Positions 23,401 through 34,766 of a stretch of 64,000 bases of DNA are shown here, piece by piece (positions within the stretch are counted from its first letter, which is position 1; each line of letters begins with the position of its first letter). A program made the position numbers and the translations under genes. The notes below the pieces were generated by a model, which saw only the letters and a program-made list of their open reading frames with translations, was not told where the DNA came from and searched no databases. Origin of the DNA: Phragmites australis (Eukaryota; Streptophyta; Magnoliopsida; Poales; Poaceae); contig NC_084940.1 of assembly GCF_958298935.1 (NCBI RefSeq), positions 16,115,146 through 16,179,145 on the forward strand. The letters are read 5' to 3'.

Positions 23401-26282
23401 CGACAATTTACAAGAAAGCAGATGGGGACAGCAGGAGGTTCATAGAACTCATCTCCACCATTGCAAGGCTAAACTTGAGCATCTGGAACTTACAAATCTG
23501 CCGTCAATGCCAAGGTTTGTGCCGAGTTAGATTGCATTGTTCGATAATACTTAGAAAGAAACACGATTGAATTGCCAAATCCACTCAAAAGTTTGGCTAA
23601 AGTGTTGGCTTTTTTTTCTTTCAATGTGCATTATTCAGCCAGGTAATCCGACAAGTAGACTCACTCTTCAGGTAGCAGAGTCAAGCTACATGAAATTCTA
23701 GTTTTACAGTGGCATGTTTCCAAAAATATAGATACAAATACAAACTGTAACCCTGCTAAATGTGTTGGATAACGTAATTAAAAATACAATATATGATAGC
23801 TGGTAGACCCAACATTTAATTTGCATGATTAATGGCTCTAATTTTTTTAGTGTAACAAAAAAAATTCGCCTTCTTTTCTAATGTCGAAACTGCACTCTCA
23901 AATGACGGAGAATTATCTTTTCAGGGCCAACCAATGATACATCCTTGACATGCAGGCAACATATCCCAAAGTGTCCTTAGTTTGTTGTGCGCCTTCTTCT
24001 AGTGGAATTAGTTTACAATTAGGTCAACTGCAGAAGTTATCAATTAAATACATGATCAAATAGTTGCAGCTTGTGTAGTAGCTTCGAGTTATGTAGTAGT
24101 ACACTGTATCAGATGGTGTCCGTGGTCTTCGGGGGTTGGAAGTGCTGAGAGCTTCTATATTCTTCGATAAAAACACCGATAAAATATGGAGACCAGAATC
24201 CAATGCTGCACATATCGTATAGGTTGCAAAGTCAATAACAGGTATGGAGGTTGTTAACCTTCCACTGGGATTTCTCTTGGGATGTGCAGATGGATGCAAG
24301 ATCCCTCATGGAATGATGAAAATGGAATCAGTGAATCTTCCTATCTTTTAAGTAATGACCTTTAATATTTTAAATTTTGGATCAGGAGAAGCAATCCAGT
24401 ATCACTGAAGAAATTTGTGGCACACCATGTCCCATATAATAAAACGAGAGAGCTATAATTTCTGGACTTCGGAGTTCAACTATGACTTGCAAATAATTCA
24501 AGATAAAATTGTAACTGTTAATTGACTCGGAGTTGTTATCTTCTTAAAATTTAAAATAGGCTACTCAAAGACCATGGTTCATTTTCTCTGTCGTTAGATC
24601 TTTAATGCCTTAGCACATCAGTCCTTGTATTCAAGAACTACTCAAATTTGTTATACTCACTAAAGAAAATAAGAAAATATTTTATTTATCATTTTTAAAC
24701 GGAGTCTCATTATCCTCCTACACAGAGATGAAGTCAAGCAGAAATATTGAATGAACAGTGTTGTCTTGTTATGTGTGTCCGCATTACATCATATCGATAC
24801 ATACCATCATTCTTATTTCTACACCAGCAAAGAGAAAGTGACACTTGTTATTTTTTTAAGACATTGCTTTCCAGGTTTTCAGCAGGACCAAAGGATATTC
24901 TTGCATCTTTCTGTAAGGAGCCTACCTTGAAAGATCCACGTACAGAACTTTGGAGGGAACCCCGCTTTGGATTTTGTGCATCTAGAACATTTACGGGAAA
25001 GAGGGAAGAAACAAGGGGCTCTTCTTGGACGATTCCCTAGACTAGCTTGGTTCTAGATAAAAAAGAAGCTTCCCTTCCAGCATGTCATAAGATGAAATAA
25101 TCCTCAGTTAAGCTACAATCATGATGAACCAAAATTTTCTTGGTTCTGAAGAAAGTTCGACCCAATTTGCATAACTGGATATAGTTGTTTGAAGAAATTC
25201 TGAAATCTCTCAAAAAGCTGGATGTATAATAGTCATAAAAAACCAATGATCTATCATAATGGCATGGTAAGATCTGACTTGAAATGACCGGCTCTTTGGG
25301 AGGAGTGAAACAAACCCATCTACTAGGCTCACGACACTAAATTCTTCACATTGCTGCCAGATCAAACCCGTGAATTGTTGTGGAGACAAGGGTTTGCATT
25401 TTTCTCACCTTGATGCTCCATTTCTGAATACAGTGTGCAGTACATTAGAAATGCAGTGGTCCTCTGGGTCAACCGCATTCAGAGAAGGATTTTCTTCAAG
25501 ACACGTATCAATGTATCATGCAAAGATACTAAAATTGAATACATTAAGATGCTACAACAAAATCATTCATCAAGCAGTTAAATCGCTGGAAAAGAAATTT
25601 CATACATGATCCACAGAAATAATAATTAAGAAGATTGCTCAAGAGTGCAAGCGGGAAGTAAACCCTTTTACTCTATCCACAGCAGAAGGCCATGGCTTGT
25701 TCATACTTCAAAGCAGCCAAGAAAACCTGTCCAGAATCAATTTGCTATTGTTCTGCTGTATTCTAATGGCAGGGCCTTGTATAATTAAACTTACTGGGGT
25801 CGGGAGAATATTAAATACAAAACTTGCAACATAACATCCATATAGGATCAACATACTACAGACATCAAGCAATCAAAAATTAAATTTCCAGAGAGCTTCT
25901 GAAATGTCATTTTTGGTACAACAATTTAAGCAGTTGGCGCTGCTCTTGATACAACTTGACAATCAACAGCTGAGAATAAAAGTTGATACTAGCTCCCTGT
26001 AGTACGAGAGCAAGTACAGTGTATCAACTGTATATATGTTTGTGCAGGGCAATTTGAAAAGGTAGAACTAACTATATATAAAAGGAAAAATTCTTAGTGA
26101 CTGTAGAATACCACATGATCAGATACCAAAAAGAGATATCAAGAAAATTACATATGTATATGAGTTAACTGTTCATGTAGACCTTCACATCTTCACTCCC
26201 AAGAATCCAGCTATTCAGTGTGTAGATATGGCAGGAGTAAATAGAAACTCCAACATCTAGAAACATGGTACAAATATTATGC
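20440..26282. other. Gene-free interval
   Basis: No exon-like ORF with a recognisable product was found on either strand. A C tract lies at about 22851-22874. Positions 22390-22760 are GC-rich and could be an old gene or promoter fragment, without a recognisable domain. The right end (about 25700-26282) should contain the 3' UTR of the Rab gene. The rest looks like ordinary AT-rich intergenic DNA. Confidence 0.4.
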
Positions 26283-29200
26283 TTAGGAGGACATACAACA
26301 TGACGCCTTGGCTGGAGGGGCTGCCTCCTGACCAGGGACAACAATCTTTGTTCCTTTCAGTAAACTTGAGTTTCCACTAGAATCAGATTCCTCATTGGCA
26401 ACAAGATTTTTCTTGCTGACAATCCGGTAAATCTCCGTCAGGACAGACATGAACGCATTTTCAACATTGGTGGCCTCAAGAGCAGAGGTCTCCATGAAAA
26501 AAAGGTTTTCACGCTCAGCAAACTCCTTCGCATCTTCTGTTGGGACAACACGAAGTGTGCCTAGATCAGATTTGTTCCCAATAAGCATGATAACGATGTT
26601 CTTATCTGCATGGCCTCGTAGTTCCTCAAGCCACCTTGCCACATGATCAAAGGACTGGCGCTTGGTGATGTCATATACTAACATAGCTCCAACAGCACCT
26701 CTGTAGTAGGCACTTGTTACTGCTCGGTACCTGTTAACACATTCAGTGAAGGTTCAGATATTGGGAGTGTGAAGGTTTAGACAATGAGAGTGCATAGATG
26801 AACTAAGAGACGCTTCCTTCGCTCTTTCTGTCTGATGCTTTAGGAGTGAAAATGGGTCACTTTTGTTTACATTGATACTATAGAATCTTGAGAACAGATA
26901 AAACTAATACATCCTAAAGTGTCCCTACCTCACTTAGTGCATATTACAATTTACAAGACTCAATACCTTTGTTCATAGGTCACTAATATTGAAGATAGGT
27001 GGTTCAAGAGACGAACAAATTCAATTAGGTGACAAGAGACACGACTTTAATAGGGAATTTTGGTTATCATGTGCTTTTTCTTATTTGTATGCAAAGATCT
27101 GAAACATCAAATAAAAAAGAATGGAGGGAGCACATCCAACAAATATTGCTAAAATATCAGTATACAATATTTGAATGTTGGTGTTGTGATGCAACTGCAA
27201 TACTTTCTGACTTGTTCCAATGAGTGACCGTAAGTCATGGGTTCATGTCACTATACAGAAATAACTTTATTTCCATACCATTCACTTACACTTAAAAGAT
27301 TAACAAAATGTCCGTGAGCAAAATCGCTATGACTTGATCTGAGATAAATTGCTAGACATATTACTAGTACTCTATTAGGTGACAGAAGTCATTAGGACTA
27401 GAATAATAACAAAGTTCAGTTTCTAGTCTTCCATTGAAACCAGAGGATGTATCTTTGGATATGTATTTTGTGCACCTAGGTGCACGTGTGCCCTTATCTA
27501 CACCACTCATAGTGCATACGTTGGGTGCTAAATCATGTCTTTATTCAAAATTCAAAGTCTAAAGGTGCAGAACATATCCCTGTGTGAACTATGAATAGTG
27601 TAAGATAAGGGGTGCATATGCAAAATAATTTTAATCTCCATTATGCATATTCTAATAATTTTAATCTTTGAAAAATATTTGCTTGGTAATATTAACTACA
27701 TGTACGTTCGGTTCATTGCTGAGCTGAGATATAGCTCACTTGGAAAAACTAGCCCATATCAGCTACACTATACTTGCCCCGGTTCATTATTTGGTTAGTT
27801 TAGTTTTGATGGCAAGCTTCATTGGCAAGTCATATGGAATGTGCTAGCTGCTGAAGCAGTCAACGCTGGAATTTGAGGAAGTTACCCAACGTTTCTTCCG
27901 CATAAGACTCTTGACGCTGAAGGAGACCCAATTTGACACTGCTCTGAGGACAAGGACTTTCTTGCCGGTATAAGCTAGGTAGCGTTGAAAGTTAGTTTAT
28001 TAGGTTTTTTCAATTTTCAAACACCTAACCCAACCAAGATGAATGTACCTAACATAGTAACATGAATGCGAAAGGTACATCAATATGGAAAGAATGCACA
28101 TGAAACATTCATGACAGAATATTTTTTATTCATCCTCTTATACTAGTTGCTTTTCAGCAATAGTTGTAGTATACAAATATTGCATTTAGCATTACGCACA
28201 GGTATTACTGTTGCAAGACATCCTGTTACCAGCTTCTGCAAACATAAAACTAATCTTTTGGGTAAAATATTCATTTACGGACTCAGAGGCTCTTTTAAAT
28301 GTATCATCTTCTTCCACTGCTTGTCCAATTTGCGAAAAAAAAAAAGAATTTTCTTTCGAAAATGGAGCATCTAATCTGCAAGAAACCTTTTTTTGAATAG
28401 AGGTTATTGACTGAATGTTTTCCTTCAGAAAAACAGAAAGAATAGTATAATGTTGACTAACTGGACCTTGATCCTTTCCATGGTGATAATTTGTCGAGAA
28501 CATATTAGAAGAATGTCAAATGAAAGGCAGCTTAGATGCAGTATGTCTAATATTCTCTATTATTTTCCTTGATGTAGGAGATAACAAGGTATGGAGGCAC
28601 TAATGATATTAGATCTATAATTATACTCAACTCACTGTCATACAATTCCATGGTTTTGTAACAAGAAAATTAACTGATTTGATCAAGTAACAGAAACATT
28701 TCACTATTTGAGCATGTAATTCCTTCTTAGCTTGTTTCCATGCTGTTTGGTCTCATTATTTATATAGTCATCTTGTTCCTGCTTCTTAATTTAATTATAT
28801 GGTTTTGTAATTTGTACTAGGAAGAATGAAAGGCAATGGTAATATCTGGTAAATGTCGAATTCTACTATTTCATATATGTTTGCTAGGGAAAATAGCATT
28901 TCTGATATATCAAAAATTCAGAGTACATTTAGTACAGCAGTACTACGCAATATGAGTGCAATCTACTTATCAATAACATTTATCATTTTATCCATTGCAA
29001 GAAAATCAATTAATGATAAACATCTTTTCCAGCATTGCTATCAATTTACCATTCCATAGCAAACCAAATAGATCCTTTCCAACATACAGTCTCATCAATC
29101 CATGACCATTTCTCACAGTAAGAACTATTTGTAAAATGTATGTAAGAAAAAGACACAATAGAGGCATTGATAGAGATACTGCAGGGCTAATGGCAGTGAT

Positions 29201-30055
29201 CCAAATTCCAAACCATTAAGTCTAAGCAAAAGCTGTATAGTTGAACACACCATTCAACCAAATCATGTTCGAGAACTGCTAACACATCTGCATTGTGTGC
29301 AGTCGATATCTACTCCAAAGAAAAGAAATAGAACCACTAACCAAAGACAATCACATCACCAGGAACAAAACCTCAGTATCCTGGGCATAACCTACACCTC
29401 CATCTCCAAACACTTATTAACGAAAGGAAGCAAATAACATGCTATGCCTATCTTTGTCCATAACCATTAGCATAACAAAAAGTATAAATAATATCGACCA
29501 CAATAACAACAAAGCCTTTTAGTCCTAAACAAGTTGGGATAGACTAGAGATAAACTTACAAGATCCAATTAAAAAGATGATGAGAAATCAATAATAATAG
29601 AAGGCACTTTTAATAATAATAGAAAACAATATAAATAATATCGACATAGCAAACAAATCCTTCATTGCATACTTGTACTTTCTCCATACGGCAAGACGCA
29701 ACACCATCAGTTCTTGGATCAAGAAGGCACTTTTCGTATCTTGTGGTGCTCGGCGGATATAAAAAAGAACCTAGCTACGAGGATGAAGAAGGGATCGATG
29801 GATGTGACGATTGATTACCAACCTTTCCTGTCCGGCAGTGTCCCAGATCTGTGCCTTGACGGTGCGCGCGTCAATCTGGAGGGTGCGCGTCTGGAACTCG
29901 ACGCCGATGGTGGCCTTGGAGTCGAGGCTGAACTCGTTGCGGGCGAACCGCGCCAGCAGCTGCGACTTACCCACGGCGGAGTCGCCGATGAGCACCACCT
30001 TGAACACGTAGTCGATCCTCTGCCCCACCTCCCCGTAGCTCCCGCCCCGAGACAT
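26283..30055 (-). CDS. RABA4-type small GTPase (Rab11 clade), two exons, 226 aa
   Basis: Exon 1 is 30055-29823 and exon 2 is 26730-26283. The donor is GAAAG|GTTGG and the acceptor AACAG|GTACC; Arg78 spans the junction, inside the [19 protein letters not shown] block. All nucleotide-binding motifs are present: GDSAVGKS (24-31), Thr49 of switch I, WDTAGQE (71-77), NKSD (130-133) and ETSAL (158-162). The C-terminus CCMSS carries two cysteines (222-223) for geranylgeranylation. The best match from memory is the plant RABA4 group, which acts at the trans-Golgi/secretory compartment in polarised secretion and cell-wall delivery (family knowledge). The length is normal and no residue is missing. The 3.1-kb intron holds a MITE and a SINE. 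Confidence 0.95.
27463..27630. mobile_element. MITE-like foldback element in the Rab intron
   Basis: Inverted arms of about 33 bases (left from CCCTTATCTACACCACTCATAGT, right ACTATGAATAGTGTAAGATAAGG) pair with few mismatches and lie about 70 bases apart. The outer ends (ATTTTG and CAAAAT) also pair. A target duplication could not be fixed, so the family is unassigned. Confidence 0.6.
29499..29629 (-). mobile_element. Au-type SINE remnant in the Rab intron
   Basis: It is flanked by the 16-bp direct repeat TATAAATAATATCGAC at 29483-29498 and 29630-29645. On the - strand it ends CAACTTGTTTAGGACTAAAA then GGCTTTGTTGTTATTGTG, the 3' signature with TTG repeats of the grass Au SINE (family knowledge). 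The 5' half is AT-rich and looks truncated or rearranged. Confidence 0.6.
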
Positions 30056-30228
30056 CTCCCCGCCGCCGGCTGAGTGACCCCAGCGCTACGATCTTGGCAT
30101 CAAGAACTCCGAACGGGGGAGCTCTTGGTTGATCTCCCTGGCGAGTTTGGCAGTAGGGGAAGGCTTCTTTCGTTTTGCGAGAACAGGTCGTGGGTGTTAA
30201 TGGGAGGGGAAAGCAGCAGCAGAAGATG

Positions 30229-30240
30229 AATTATATAAGT
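30229..30240 (-). promoter_or_regulatory. Candidate TATA box of the Rab gene
   Basis: On the - strand ACTTATATAATTC lies about 175-185 bases upstream of the ATG at 30055 and is followed by a CTG/CT-rich leader. Confidence 0.55.
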
Positions 30241-31965
30241 AATTAATTTGATTAATAACGATAAAATAGGGGCGGTGTTGAATTGAAGCGATCAACAAGA
30301 AGATGACATGGGCACGAGGTGGTGGAATGGAAAGGAGAGACCACCGTGCTCAGCCGTCAACGGCCTAAGCCAGACCGGAGCAGAGATTGGCTCCTCCTGT
30401 TCTTCATGGTGATCGTTCAATAAGAGTTGGCTTATATATTAGCGATCATATTATGATATAGTTAGGTTAGAGAATCTCGTAATTTTTTTTTATCAGATTA
30501 ACTGTTCTGGTGTTAGTTAAGGTGATGCCTATTAAAAAATGATTAAAATGTAGATATTAATGTTTTCATAATACACTTTTCTTATAGAAATGGATAGAGC
30601 ACAACAATCGAGATCAACACCTCAACCAGCCCTTAACATATTGAGCAGAGGATGAGTGAAAGATGAATTTGCTTGGATTATACATATTTAGCAGATATTA
30701 ATGCGGGGAAGAAGGATTGTGCGGCCAGAGCAAAGGCAGGACTTGATCTGGTTGCGCATGGTAGCGGTGGTTGTGACACCTCTTGAGTGGTGCCACGAGC
30801 TAAGCGGACATGTTGGTGGTAGGAAGGACGACGGCGAGCAAGTCATCACCTGAGTAGGGGGCAAGTCATTTGCGGCGGTAGTAGGAGACTAGACAGAAAA
30901 AACGAACCGAGATAACTAGGCCGTGTGGTGGAGGCCTGGAGGGGATGCGAACTGATGTTGGACTTGGCATACACCCAATTTTGAGGAATACCATTTGTAT
31001 TAACTAAGCACTACATACCATGTATTTTAATTATGCTCTAACAAACAATGAGCCAAGCATGAATTAAGGGGATTTGTTACCATGTGAAAATGAGTGAAGT
31101 AAACACATAAGGTTACGTGATGAGAGGATAATATCAGAGTATGTTTCACCTTTCCTTAACTACTTCAAGACTTCAATTTCCACCTCCATTGTCATTATCA
31201 GAGTTAGAGAGCATACTTACTAGTATAAAACTTGAGCTGCACTTGATCATGTTTCAAGCTAATTCAAACTATGAACATTTTATTGATAAATTTGTTATGA
31301 TGATCTTAATTTTTTTCAATATTAATTAGGGTACATTAATGAAAGAAACAAACATGGATGCAAAGTACTTTGTTATGAAGAACAGAAGCAACTTATATAT
31401 ACATCTTCAAAATATAAATGCAACGATATTAATTGTTACAGAAAACACATAGAAACCGGCAGCAGAGACAACATATTTGCAGGACTTTGTTATTTATAGA
31501 GGGGAAGGGATTATTTATCAACAAACTACAAAACAAAGCTCAAATTTGACTCAGTCGAAAATCCCCGTGTTTTTCTATCCTTTTCATGATTGTTTAGATC
31601 ATGCTCAAATCTTTTTCTCCATATACACATGCTATCATACCATCTAATTAATCTTTAGCATGTTCGGTAGTACTTTTGATCGGTTAGTTTCATTCAATCG
31701 TTCCAAATAAACAACAATTCGCATGTTCAGTAGTACTTTTGATCTGTTAGTTTCATTCAATCGTTCCAAATAAACAACAATTCGCATTTTTAACCACATA
31801 TAGTACTTCTCAGTTCCAAATAAAAATTTAAGCAGGCACGTTGCTCATGTTGTTTGTCCTAAATAAAAAATGTGCTAGACCTTGCATTGCTAGATAAATA
31901 ATGTGCATCCACGAAATTTTTTCTCAATTTATCATTTTTGGAGCACATGCTGATTTTGAAATATG
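30241..31965. other. Gene-free interval upstream of the Rab gene
   Basis: It is AT-rich with no ORF of note. Its one clear structure is a 63-bp tandem duplication at 31658-31783, listed separately. The proximal few hundred bases presumably hold the Rab promoter. Confidence 0.4.
31658..31783. repeat. 63-bp tandem duplication, two copies
   Basis: Copies begin GCATGTTCGGTAGTAC at 31658 and GCATGTTCAGTAGTAC at 31721 and both end ACAACAATTC. Only about two positions differ. Confidence 0.9.
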
Positions 31966-32736
31966 TGAAAGCATCTAGGCTCCTAATTCGAGTTTTGGTG
32001 ATTAATGACAATGCAATCCTCATGGCTAATATATTTTGTATAGGATTATTCAAAGTTAGATCACGGTGATGATTCTTCGGTATCCGCATAAATCCATATA
32101 GGTATTCATGGTGATTGTGAAAGGATGTGCATGAAGATTTAGGACTATTTAGTTCTATGTATTGTAAGGAGCTATGTTGACACTTAGAGTAGATGGGTCT
32201 CTTGTTTTTCCTTTGGTCGTGCTATAAAAGGGGATTGATGATAGTAGCTTGATCTAGTTTTAGCTAAAGAGATAGTTGTAATGCACACTAGTCAAGTCTA
32301 GAGATAGGTAGCTTAGATGAAGTCCAACAAAGCGAAGATCAAAGACATGACAAAGTTTGGATTGAATTAGAGATATCCCAAACTCTCTATGTACACCAGA
32401 TAATTTCGATGATTGCATTGGAGAAACACCAGAAGATTGAACCGAAGGGTTCTCTGAAGCCACATTCACCAGATGTTCTGGTGATCACCGGAGCATGTCA
32501 CCAGAACATTTAAGCAGAGAGAATGTTTGAGCAAATGTTCTAGAGGTATGACCACCAGATGATCTGATGATCATCGAATAAACACATCGGAGGAATTTTC
32601 CCGATAGCAAGAAAATTGAACAAGTTTGGTGGTATGTTCATCGGATAATCTAGTGATTACTGGAGGTTTTCACTGGAGTAGTTTCCAAAGAGCATGTCTT
32701 TATATGAAGTTTGGCAGCTACATTTATCGGATGATC
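31966..32736 (+). repeat. Left half of a Sirevirus-type LTR split by the young element
   Basis: It starts TGAAAGCATCTAGGCTCC with GTGATTAATGAC shortly after, matching the start of the old element's 3' LTR. It ends at the TGATC target duplication (32732-32736). Degenerate TCACCGGA/TCTGGTGA dyad halves fill 32390-32736. Its right half is 44489-45140. Confidence 0.8.
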
Positions 32737-32806
32737 TGAAAGTGCCTAGAGGGGGGGTGAATAGGCTTTTCTGAAAATTAAAACTAAAAACAGCGGATTA
32801 AACTCT

Positions 32807-32874
32807 CGGATACTCCGGTGAAGTCCGGATACTCCGGTATGGTCCGGAGTATCCGGTCTAGTCCGGAGTCTCCG
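32807..32874 (-). promoter_or_regulatory. Four CGGA-N3-TCCG dyads in exact 19-bp register near the LTR 3' end
   Basis: Dyads start at 32807, 32826, 32845 and 32864 and each is 11 bp. The same array lies in the right LTR at about 42944-43011. It lies downstream of the TATA box, so it would be in the transcript. Confidence 0.85.
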
Positions 32875-33481
32875 GCCTGACAGGAAATTTCAGAATAAAT
32901 TTGAACTAAAGGCCACAGCTAGATTCTAAGAGTTGCACTAGGTCAAGTAGATATTACTAAGCTAGAATAACAATTAAAACTAGCAAGATTGATACTATAG
33001 CAATTTAAATGACAAATTACCAAATGCACACGATCAAGTAAGTTTCACAAGTAAGAACACGAGAATATATCCCGGAGTTCGGCCACCTCACAAAGAAGTG
33101 CCTACGTCTCCGTTGAGGAGCTCACAAAGAGCCGGGTCTTCTCCAACCCTATCCTCTTCTAGCGACCACAAAGATCAAGCTAGAAATTCTTACTCAATAT
33201 GAAGATGCTTACAAACTTCCCGAGGCACACCACAAGTTTTGGTTGCTCTTCGGGCGACTTCTTTCCTTCTAGAAACCCAAAGCTTCAAAGGAGATGATCG
33301 CAGTGAATGCTCGATGAAGAAATCAATACTCAAGTGGCTTGAACCCTCTCCAAACACACACTCTCAAATTTGTGCAAATTTGGCTCTAGGGATGATTGGA
33401 GAGGCTTTGAATGCTCTTAAAGTGCTCAAGAGGTCTCAAGGAAACCAGCCACAGCAAGCTCTAAATGCTATGGAGAGAGGG

Positions 33482-33492
33482 GGCATTTATAG
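33482..33492 (-). promoter_or_regulatory. LTR TATA box of the young Sirevirus (left LTR)
   Basis: On the - strand GGGCTATAAATGCCCCC lies just downstream of the five dyad pairs. The right LTR has the same box at about 43619-43629. The other two Sirevirus LTRs here also have TATAAAT followed by a C run. Confidence 0.75.
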
Positions 33493-33536
33493 CCCTCTCT
33501 CACAGACTAGCCGTTACTGTTTTTGTCAGAGCTTAC

Positions 33537-34005
33537 CGGAGTATCCGGTGTACACCGGAGTCTCCGGTCCTATTTCCAAAAACGGCGTCAGAACGGTCAC
33601 GAACGTGTCAGAACTAGCCGTTACAGTTCTGTTTAATTACCGGAGTCTCCGGTGAACACCGGAGTCTCCGGTCCTGACAGATTTTCCAAAACAGACTAAG
33701 TCCGGAGACTAGCCGGATCCTCCGGCATCTCCAGGTACCGGAGTATCCGGTGAACACCGGAGACTCCGGTCTTTACTACTTTTTATCAAAAAGATTAAAA
33801 GCTAACCGAGAGCTTCTGCCGGAGTCTACCTCGGAGACTCCGACTGCACACAAAACATTTTACCGGAGTATCCGGTGAACACCGGAGACTCCGGTCTTTT
33901 TCTTGAAAAGATTAAACCGTAACCGAGACTCTCTGCCGGAGGCTAGCTCGGAGACTCCGGCTGAACGCTGAGTACCGGAGTATCCGGTGAACACCGGAGA
34001 CTCCG
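33537..34005 (-). promoter_or_regulatory. U3 array of five paired CGGA-N3-TCCG dyads, left LTR
   Basis: Dyad starts on + are 33537/33556, 33641/33660, 33739/33758, 33864/33883 and 33976/33995. Each pair is spaced exactly 19 bp. Between the two dyads lies GGTGAACACC or a variant, so each pair forms a roughly 32-base imperfect palindrome. The same array recurs in the right LTR about 10137 bases on (about 43674-44142). The position upstream of TATA suggests an enhancer or protein-binding array (inference). Confidence 0.8.
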
Positions 34006-34346
34006 GACTCTGAAGATTTTTTAGAAAGAGTTTCGTGTCCGTGAGTGAATGTGTCTCTCAATTGGGTGATTCTAAAGGATCTCTTGAGCATTGAGACACT
34101 AATCAAGCAAATGAATTCATCCATCTAAGAAAAAATCTATCCTAGACTCAATTTCAAAAGTAAAAAGAATTTAAGCCCTATCTTGTATCCTTCGTTGATT
34201 CTTCAATTGTTTCGACGGGCGTCAAACGTCATTTACCTTCACAACTAATGCTCATACCTGTTCAATACTCACAAAGCATGTTAGTTCTTTAATCGTTTTG
34301 TCATCAATAAGCCAAAACCCACTTAGGGGGCCTAGATGCACTTTCA

Positions 34347-34360
34347 ATCTCCCCCTTTTT
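34347..34360 (-). promoter_or_regulatory. Polypurine tract of the young Sirevirus
   Basis: On the - strand AAAAAGGGGGAGAT abuts the start of the 3' LTR. It primes plus-strand DNA synthesis in this family. Confidence 0.9.
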
Positions 34361-34766
34361 GGTGATTGATGACAACCCGATTAAAGGATACACAAGGATA
34401 TATGAAAAAGGTTTTGAATTCTAGAAGATATGGTAAGCTCCTCCTAAATGTGTGCATTGTTTTAAGCGAAGTTAAACAACAATGCATTTATTTAGGAATT
34501 TGAATCCACAAGAGCTCCCCCTATATCCTAGAATCCGTGGGATGCAAAAGTTTATGATAAGACATAGAGCACACAAAACTAATGAAAGTACAACAATCAT
34601 CATACTAACATAAAAGGTCTTATGAATTTAAATAACACAAGGTTCATCACAAACAAGAATCCAATTGTCCAATGGCGAAAGAGATTAAAGGAGACCAAAA
34701 CTAAGGAAACTAAGAGAAAGGTAACTATCTCTCCCCCTTTGGCATCAAGCACCAAAAAAAGAGAGC

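Larger units (their letters stand above)
32737..34346 (-). repeat. 3' LTR of the young Sirevirus (left copy)
   Basis: It is 1610 bp, identical in length to the right copy. On the - strand U3 comes first and holds five pairs of CGGA-N3-TCCG dyads (33537 to 34005), then a TATA box (CTATAAATGCCCCC, 33482-33492 on +). A four-dyad array lies near the 3' end (32807-32874). Confidence 0.95.

Noticed and set aside
33239..33655. 138-residue + ORF present in both LTRs (also 43376-43792)
   Set aside because: It is antisense to the element and runs through the dyad array. Its identity in both copies only reflects LTR identity.
32807..34005. CRISPR-like regular repeats
   Set aside because: The 11-bp symmetric dyads with 19-bp pitch lie within a plant LTR. 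There are no spacers of uniform size and no cas genes.
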